Below are positions 59,455-64,000 of a DNA stretch of 64,000 nucleotides, in pieces. The translations under genes and the position numbers were made by a program. The DNA lies in the NCBI GenBank assembly GCA_000961655.1, contig LADR01000014.1, positions 1 through 64,000 of the forward strand, written 5' to 3'. The stretch is from Desulfatitalea sp. BRH_c12. GTDB lineage: Bacteria > Desulfobacterota > Desulfobacteria > Desulfobacterales > Desulfosarcinaceae. The notes beneath the pieces are model-generated. The model was not told the origin of the DNA and did not search any database. It worked only from the letters and a program-made list of their open reading frames with translations. Within the stretch, counting starts at the first letter, position 1; every line of letters starts with the position of its first letter.

Positions 59455-60243
59455 ATGAAAACCCAACCATTGAATCTGAACTTCCGGCGCTGGGGATCAT
59501 CGGGAAAACCGCTGATCATCGTGCACGGGCTTTTCGGATCCACGGTAAACTGGCAGTCCATCGGCCTGCAACTGTCGGAACAGTGGTCTGTGATTGCACT
59601 GGACCTGCGCAATCATGGGGATTCTCCGCACCATCCGGATTTCAGCTATGCGGCCATAGTCGAAGATTTGAACGCATTCATGGCGCAGGAACGGATCGAA
59701 AAAGCCATTCTCATGGGCCATTCGCTGGGCGGCAAGATCGTTATGAGCTTTGCAGACCGGTTCCCGCAAAAAGCCGAGCGCCTCATCATTGTGGACATCG
59801 CGCCCAAGCCCTACCCAGCCAGTCACCGCGACTTGCTGCAAGCCATGATCGATCTGGATCTGAGCCGCATAAAGAGCCGCAAGGAAGCGCTCGACGCACT
59901 GGCGGCGGCGATTCCGTCATTGGCCATCCGTCAGTTTCTGCTCAAAAGTATGAAACGCGGATCCGACGGCCGCTATCGCTGGCAAATCAACCTCGATGCG
60001 ATCGATCACCACCTTGACGCGCTGAGTCAGGGGCCTTCGCTGAAGAATCCGTACCTTAACCCGAGCCTGTTCATCAGCGGCAGCGCGTCGGGATACATCA
60101 CCGCAGAGGATGCCGAACTTATTCACCGCCTTTACCCCAATGCCCGGATCGTTACGATTGACGGAACCGGCCACTGGCTGCACGCGGACGCGCAGGCGCA
60201 AACCGTCGAAACCATCCGGACTTTTCTACAGTCGCCCTCCTGA
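59455..60243 (+). CDS. Alpha/beta hydrolase, YbfF-like esterase
   Basis: A 262-residue cytoplasmic esterase from ATG 59455 with AAAGGAG upstream. IIVHGLFGSTVNWQSIG, ALDLRNHGDSPHHPDFSYA and MGHSLGGKIVMSFADRFP (nucleophile Ser) follow the YbfF/PLDLRNHG pattern; DGTGHWLHAD near the end supplies the histidine. Family members cleave short acyl esters or acyl-CoA thioesters. Probably co-transcribed with the hydrolase upstream. Confidence 0.9.
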   Translation: MKTQPLNLNFRRWGSSGKPLIIVHGLFGSTVNWQSIGLQLSEQWSVIALDLRNHGDSPHHPDFSYAAIVEDLNAFMAQERIEKAILMGHSLGGKIVMSFADRFPQKAERLIIVDIAPKPYPASHRDLLQAMIDLDLSRIKSRKEALDALAAAIPSLAIRQFLLKSMKRGSDGRYRWQINLDAIDHHLDALSQGPSLKNPYLNPSLFISGSASGYITAEDAELIHRLYPNARIVTIDGTGHWLHADAQAQTVETIRTFLQSPS

Positions 60244-60334
60244 CACGCCATTGACTTACAACCGCGCGGCAACGCGCTTGGCGCAAAGCACCGCCCGCCA
60301 ATGCCAATCCGATCGGTCCGCGCAAGACAGATCA

Positions 60335-60372
60335 GATAGCCAACAAGCTATTGCCTTGCCTGTTGGGCTATC
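60335..60372. terminator. Hairpin between convergent hydrolase and khpA genes
   Basis: GATAGCCAACA pairs with TGTTGGGCTATC with a one-base bulge and a 15-base loop. It lies in the 151-base convergent gap. Confidence 0.5.
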
Positions 60373-60394
60373 CGGGTAAGAAGATGTTCAGAAA

Positions 60395-60625
60395 CTATTC
60401 AAGGATTTCCAAGACAGCCCGTTTACGGGCTTTGGTGGACACAGCATTGAGGATGGTGCGCATCGCGAGCGCGGTCCGGCCCTCTTTGCCGATCACCTTT
60501 CCGATGTCCTCTTTGGAAACTTGCAACTCCAAGACAGTCGTGTGGCTGCCTTCAACTTTGGTCACAATAACATCATCAGGGCGATCAACCAACTGCTGAG
60601 CGATAAAACTAATCAACTGGTCCAT
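60395..60625 (-). CDS. khpA: KH-domain RNA-binding protein KhpA
   Basis: A 76-residue single KH-domain protein from ATG 60625 with AGAGGAGA upstream. The RNA-binding loop is GKVIGKEGRTALAMRTIL; length and sequence fit the KhpA/YlqC family that binds small RNAs, often with KhpB/Jag. The usual rpsP-rimM-trmD neighbours are not here, so it is separated from the common ribosomal context. Confidence 0.9.
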   Translation of the reverse strand: MDQLISFIAQQLVDRPDDVIVTKVEGSHTTVLELQVSKEDIGKVIGKEGRTALAMRTILNAVSTKARKRAVLEILE

Positions 60626-60800
60626 GAGAATTCTCCTCTACAAGATTATCTTTTCAGAAAGTGAACCGAGGACAGATATAAATCCGCAGTGTTGTAGAGA
60701 ATTTATCATGCGTGCAAATAGGATGATATGGGGTGATTACCTTATTGAGCAGCCGACGAAGCGGCAGGGCCCTACATGAAGATAGAATGGAACGTCGTTC

Positions 60801-60839
60801 TACCTGTATGGGCGAACCTTGTGAACGCCCATACAGGTA
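60801..60839. repeat. Perfect 14-base hairpin in the flavodiiron-khpA gap
   Basis: TACCTGTATGGGCG and CGCCCATACAGGTA are exact complements around an 11-base loop. It lies about 30 bases behind the flavodiiron-protein stop on the minus strand. There is no T-run, so a palindromic repeat unit or factor-dependent terminator is as likely as an intrinsic one. Confidence 0.6.
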
Positions 60840-60867
60840 AACGCGGGATTGTGCGGGGATGTTTTTT

Positions 60868-62046
60868 TTAAGTATACCCCTGCTCCTTGTGTTTGGCTGC
60901 AATCGCGATAGCCAAGTTGTCCAATGCCTTTAACACATCCGGAGTCGGCAACCCTTTGCACAAGACCGGCGTCAGCACCTCAACCTTGAGATTAGAGATC
61001 ATGCCGGCCATGGTTTCAACGGTTTTACCGCCCCAGCCATAGGAGCCGATGATCGATAGAAATTGGGCCTTGGGCCGCAGGGCGTTGGCTAGAAAAGTAG
61101 CATATGCGGCCAGCGGGTGCGGTCCGGCCAGCACGGTGGGGGTGCCCACGACGATAGTCGCCGCATCCACCAGACTGATCGCCAGTTTGCCGATATCGGT
61201 GACCACCAGGTTGAAAGGCTCGACGCTGACGCCCCGCTCCAGCAACGCCGCAATGAGGTGATCGACCATGATTTGCGTGCTGCCATGCATGGAGACATAC
61301 GGCAGCACCACTAAGTTGCGCGGCGGCGCAGCCACCCACTCCCGGTAAGCGTCCATAATCCATGCGGGCTGATCGTAAATCTGCCCGTGGCTGGGCGCGA
61401 TCATCCGAATGTCATAGCCCTTGAGTTTGTCCATGTTCTTTTGGATGGTGCTCCGAAAGGGCATCATGATTTCAGCGAAATAGCGCTTGGCCGCCTCGTA
61501 CACCCGGCACGGGTCGGTCACGTACAAATCGCCGGCGGCAATGTGCGAACCGAAGAAGTCACAACTGAATAATATGCGATCCTCTTCGAGGTAACTGACC
61601 ATGGTTTCGGGCCAGTGCACCCAGGGCGTGTGGATGAACTTAAGGGTTTTATCACCGAGCGAGAGCGTTTCGCCATCGGCCACGGTGACAATGGCCTCTT
61701 CCGGGATCCGCAGCAAATCCATCAGCATGCTTTTGGCCTTGGGGCTGGTGACCACCTTGGCCTGGGGAAAGCGCTGGAGCACCTGCCCGATCGTACCGGA
61801 ATGGTCCTGTTCAGCATGATGGGAGACGATATAATCGATCTTGGCCAGCCCCTCCAGCTGAGCCAACCATGGCCCGGCCAAGTGCGCATCGACGGTGTCC
61901 AGCAAGGCAGTCTTTTCACTGCCTTCGATCACGTATGCATTGTAGGTGGTGCCGTCGGGCAATGGAATGAGGGAATCGAAAAGGCGCCTGTCCCAGTCGA
62001 TCGCCCCCAGCCAGTAGATCTTTTCCAGTATTTGTCTTTTCAGCAT
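60868..62046 (-). CDS. A-type flavodiiron protein (FprA / rubredoxin:oxygen oxidoreductase type)
   Basis: A 392-residue cytoplasmic enzyme reducing O2 to water (or NO) to protect anaerobes. Residues 1-250 are a beta-lactamase-like diiron domain with ligands in HHAEQDHSG (His77, Glu79, Asp81, His82) and FSCDFFGSHIA; residues about 250-392 are a flavodoxin domain (VSMHGSTQIMVDHLI, GTPTVLAGPHP, GSYGWGGKTV). There is no C-terminal rubredoxin or flavin-reductase extension, so electrons must come from a separate rubredoxin not encoded nearby. The cytochrome c gene lies 42 bases upstream on the same strand. Confidence 0.93.
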   Translation of the reverse strand: MLKRQILEKIYWLGAIDWDRRLFDSLIPLPDGTTYNAYVIEGSEKTALLDTVDAHLAGPWLAQLEGLAKIDYIVSHHAEQDHSGTIGQVLQRFPQAKVVTSPKAKSMLMDLLRIPEEAIVTVADGETLSLGDKTLKFIHTPWVHWPETMVSYLEEDRILFSCDFFGSHIAAGDLYVTDPCRVYEAAKRYFAEIMMPFRSTIQKNMDKLKGYDIRMIAPSHGQIYDQPAWIMDAYREWVAAPPRNLVVLPYVSMHGSTQIMVDHLIAALLERGVSVEPFNLVVTDIGKLAISLVDAATIVVGTPTVLAGPHPLAAYATFLANALRPKAQFLSIIGSYGWGGKTVETMAGMISNLKVEVLTPVLCKGLPTPDVLKALDNLAIAIAAKHKEQGYT

Positions 62047-62088
62047 GGCAAACCACTCCCCTTTTAGGTTTATGTTTTCATTTCTCTC

Positions 62089-62565
62089 TCATTCTTCCCG
62101 TGACTTTGCTTGCCTCTTTCTGACCGCTGCGTCCGCCTCCGTCGCAATCGCCTGCCCCTTTTTACTTTTGCGGATAATGTCCGTGACCATGCGCTGGGCT
62201 TCGTCCTCGGTGAGCGTGTCTTTAAACGCCGGCATGGCCAACCCGAAGAACTTGCCTTTCAAAATCGTCTTGACCATCTGATCGTCACGCGTTTCCCGCT
62301 GCCATTCCGGATCAGTCAAGTCACGGCCACGAAGCTTTTCGCCCGCTGCGCTCACAGCTGATCCGTCCGGTCCATGACACTTGGCGCAGTTGTGCTGATA
62401 GAACACCCTCAGGTCCTTGCCCGCAGGCTCCTGGGCCCAGGCAGGGGCCATGCCCAAAAAGAAAAACAGCGCAGACAATGACGCACCGGCCCTCAAGCGC
62501 CTGCCCGTGAAAGCAGTCGCACCGGCAAACACACCCTTGATACGTGTGGAAGTGACCTTTTTCAT
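62089..62565 (-). CDS. Periplasmic mono-haem cytochrome c
   Basis: A 158-residue protein from ATG 62565 with GAAAGGAG upstream. A long signal peptide (core ASLSALFFFLGMAPAWAQ) precedes a class I cytochrome c with the haem site C60-AK-C63-H64 and the axial Met111 in GLAMPAFKD. The C-terminus is a charged tail (KSKKGQAIATEADAA). It is a soluble single-electron carrier in the periplasm, possibly partner to a dehydrogenase or hydrogenase. It precedes the flavodiiron gene, but the two act in different compartments. Confidence 0.88.
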   Translation of the reverse strand: MKKVTSTRIKGVFAGATAFTGRRLRAGASLSALFFFLGMAPAWAQEPAGKDLRVFYQHNCAKCHGPDGSAVSAAGEKLRGRDLTDPEWQRETRDDQMVKTILKGKFFGLAMPAFKDTLTEDEAQRMVTDIIRKSKKGQAIATEADAAVRKRQAKSREE

Positions 62566-62645
62566 GACGGCTCCTTTCGATGTTAACGCTTCGATTCACT
62601 GATTGCATTAAGACGGTTTGTGCGCAAAAAAGGCTTTTACTTCGC

Positions 62646-64000
62646 TCACACCGGATCGATGAAGGGCAGATTGGCCTCCTTGGCGGATCTGTTTGGGGCC
62701 GACATTAATCCCTTCATGATCCACCTGCGGGTATCGATCGGATCAATGACTGCGTCGATTTCCAGGTAAGCTGCCATATTGACCGCTTTACCGCGCTCGT
62801 AAAGCTGGGCGAGCAATGTATTGAAGAGCGCTTCCCTTGCCTGAGGGTCCTTTTGGGCTTCGAGTTCCTTTTTAAAACCGGCTTTAACCGCACCTTCGAG
62901 CCCCATGCCACCAAACTCACCGGTTGGCCACGCTGCGGTAAATACCGATTCGTGAAAGCCGCCTCTTGCCATGGCCATGGCGCCGAGGCCATATCCCCTG
63001 CGGGTCACCACCGAAAAATAAGGAACCGAGACATGTGATCCGTGGACAAACATACGACAGACATGGCGCACCTGGGCGCGCGTCTCAATGTCCGGCCCCA
63101 CCATGAATCCGGGCGTATCGATCAGACTCAGGATCGGGATCCCATGGACATTGCAAAGCTGGATGAGGCGGACGGCATTGTCGGCATCCTCTGCTTCGAT
63201 GGCGCCGGCCATGTATTGGCAATTGTTTGCGATGACACCGAAAGACTTGCCTTCGATCCGCATAAAACCCGTAATAATACCGGGGCCATAATCCGGGCGA
63301 AGCTCCAGGAAGGAATCGACATCGGCGATGCCCTTGATCACCAGCCGCATGTCATAGGCCCGACGTCGGTTTTCCGGTATGATGGTACGCAGGGGCAGCG
63401 GGTCGGGAGCTGTCCAATTCGTAACAGGGCCCTGAAAAAAGGATAGGTATTTTTTCGCTGCCGCCACGGCCGCCACATCATCTTCAACGGCAATATCGAC
63501 AACACCATTGCTTGTCTGAACATCGATCGGTCCGACATCCTCGGGCTGGAAGACGCCCAGACCACCGCCTTCGATCATCACCGGACCGCCCATCCCGATG
63601 TTGGCGTTCCGGGCGGCGATGATCACATCACAACATCCCAACAAAGCCGCATTGCCTGCAAAACAGCGCCCGGAGACAACTCCTATCAAAGGCGCTTTGC
63701 CACTGAATCCACCGAACATCGCGAAAGTCGCCAAATCCAGACCGGCTATGACCACCCCGCCGGCATCGACATCACCGGGTCTGCCACCGCCGCCTTCGGC
63801 GAATAACACCAGCGGAATCTCCTGTTCATGGGCCAGTTTTAACATGCGATCCAGTTTTTTGTGGCTGAAATGGCCTTGCGTGCCGGCCAGAACCGTGTAG
63901 TCGTAGGCCAGTACCAGGCAGCGCGAATTCTCTTCGCCAAACAGGTCGCTATTGACCGATCCGAGACCGGTGATGAGGCCATCGGCCGGCGTTTTAACCA
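62646..64000 (-). CDS. Acyl-CoA carboxylase carboxyltransferase domain, likely single-chain type (truncated by window)
   Basis: The frame runs off the window end; about 450 C-terminal residues are visible. They align throughout with the carboxyltransferase part of the single-chain carboxylase at 43092: TVLAGTQGHFSHKKLDRML, EGGGGRPGDVD, CFAGNAALLGCCDVI, DTPGFMVGPDIETRAQ and GLGAMAMARGGFHESVF. The biotin carboxylase and carrier parts would lie beyond 64000, so single-chain layout is an inference from the paralogue. The end, NLPFIDPV, also parallels HTYIDPW there. Confidence 0.88.
   Translation of the reverse strand, partial: VKTPADGLITGLGSVNSDLFGEENSRCLVLAYDYTVLAGTQGHFSHKKLDRMLKLAHEQEIPLVLFAEGGGGRPGDVDAGGVVIAGLDLATFAMFGGFSGKAPLIGVVSGRCFAGNAALLGCCDVIIAARNANIGMGGPVMIEGGGLGVFQPEDVGPIDVQTSNGVVDIAVEDDVAAVAAAKKYLSFFQGPVTNWTAPDPLPLRTIIPENRRRAYDMRLVIKGIADVDSFLELRPDYGPGIITGFMRIEGKSFGVIANNCQYMAGAIEAEDADNAVRLIQLCNVHGIPILSLIDTPGFMVGPDIETRAQVRHVCRMFVHGSHVSVPYFSVVTRRGYGLGAMAMARGGFHESVFTAAWPTGEFGGMGLEGAVKAGFKKELEAQKDPQAREALFNTLLAQLYERGKAVNMAAYLEIDAVIDPIDTRRWIMKGLMSAPNRSAKEANLPFIDPV

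Overview
The window reads as a GC-rich chromosome segment from a strictly anaerobic, Gram-negative acyl-CoA-metabolising bacterium. It is most likely a sulfate- or sulfite-reducing Desulfobacterota close to Desulfosarcina/Desulfobacteraceae; this is inferred from gene content, not from a marker gene. The signs are a Tat-exported [NiFe] hydrogenase carrying c-type haem motifs, a flavodiiron protein, iron-sulfur flavoproteins, sulfoacetaldehyde acetyltransferase, several acyl-CoA synthetases and acyl-CoA dehydrogenases, three biotin-dependent acyl-CoA carboxylase loci, a TAXI-type TRAP transporter and sigma-54 control. I saw no rRNA, tRNA or CRISPR array.

Layout. 1-2422: the end of xsc followed by acetate kinase, turning sulfoacetaldehyde into sulfite, acetate and ATP. 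2668-7108: a single-domain old-yellow-enzyme oxidoreductase convergent with a MerR regulator / acyl-CoA synthetase / acyl-CoA dehydrogenase operon behind a 14-bp perfect palindrome. 7373-11004: an unusual two-gene [NiFe] hydrogenase. Its small subunit ends in a di-haem c tail and its large subunit begins with two Calx-beta-like domains; there is a candidate sigma-54 promoter in front and a hairpin behind. 11076-16628: LemA, a GlsB-type membrane protein, an acyl-CoA synthetase, a threonine dehydratase and a GAF-nucleotidyl cyclase. 16780-22170: a 1796-residue protein combining two alpha/beta-hydrolase domains with a CHAT (caspase-like) protease. 22397-22684: a nested inverted-repeat element that belongs to a dispersed family.

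22687-27329: an enoyl-CoA hydratase / nitroreductase / DUF6125 operon, a small conserved-looking ORF, an iron-sulfur flavoprotein fused to an SCP2-like domain, and the debris of an acyl-CoA dehydrogenase joined to an IS5-type transposase. 27335-37950: a ten-gene minus-strand operon. It encodes a split acyl-CoA carboxylase (beta, biotin carboxylase, biotin carrier), enoyl-CoA hydratase, gamma-carbonic-anhydrase-like protein, AtuA/DUF1446 protein, DinB-like protein, acyl-CoA dehydrogenase and acyl-CoA synthetase, plus an oxidoreductase relic. It faces a divergent sigma-54 activator (38178-39908), with a good -24/-12 element and possible activator sites between them. The gene set resembles the Atu/Liu pathways for branched or isoprenoid acids.

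40260-47116: a Na+/Ca2+ exchanger, then a TetR / single-chain acyl-CoA carboxylase / acyl-CoA synthetase operon. 47762-56651: an alpha/beta hydrolase, an iron-sulfur flavoprotein, then ADP-forming acyl-CoA synthetase, enoyl-CoA hydratase and a TAXI-TRAP uptake system. 56751-62565: small housekeeping and stress genes (GIY-YIG, TPR, two hydrolases, KhpA, flavodiiron protein, cytochrome c). From 62646 to the window end is the carboxyltransferase end of a second single-chain carboxylase.

Taken together, the region activates, dehydrogenates, hydrates and carboxylates carboxylic acids, with local transcription factors for the separate routes. Several intergenic spaces carry one dispersed palindromic repeat family. 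Activities are assigned from recognised motifs and family memory; no database search was run.
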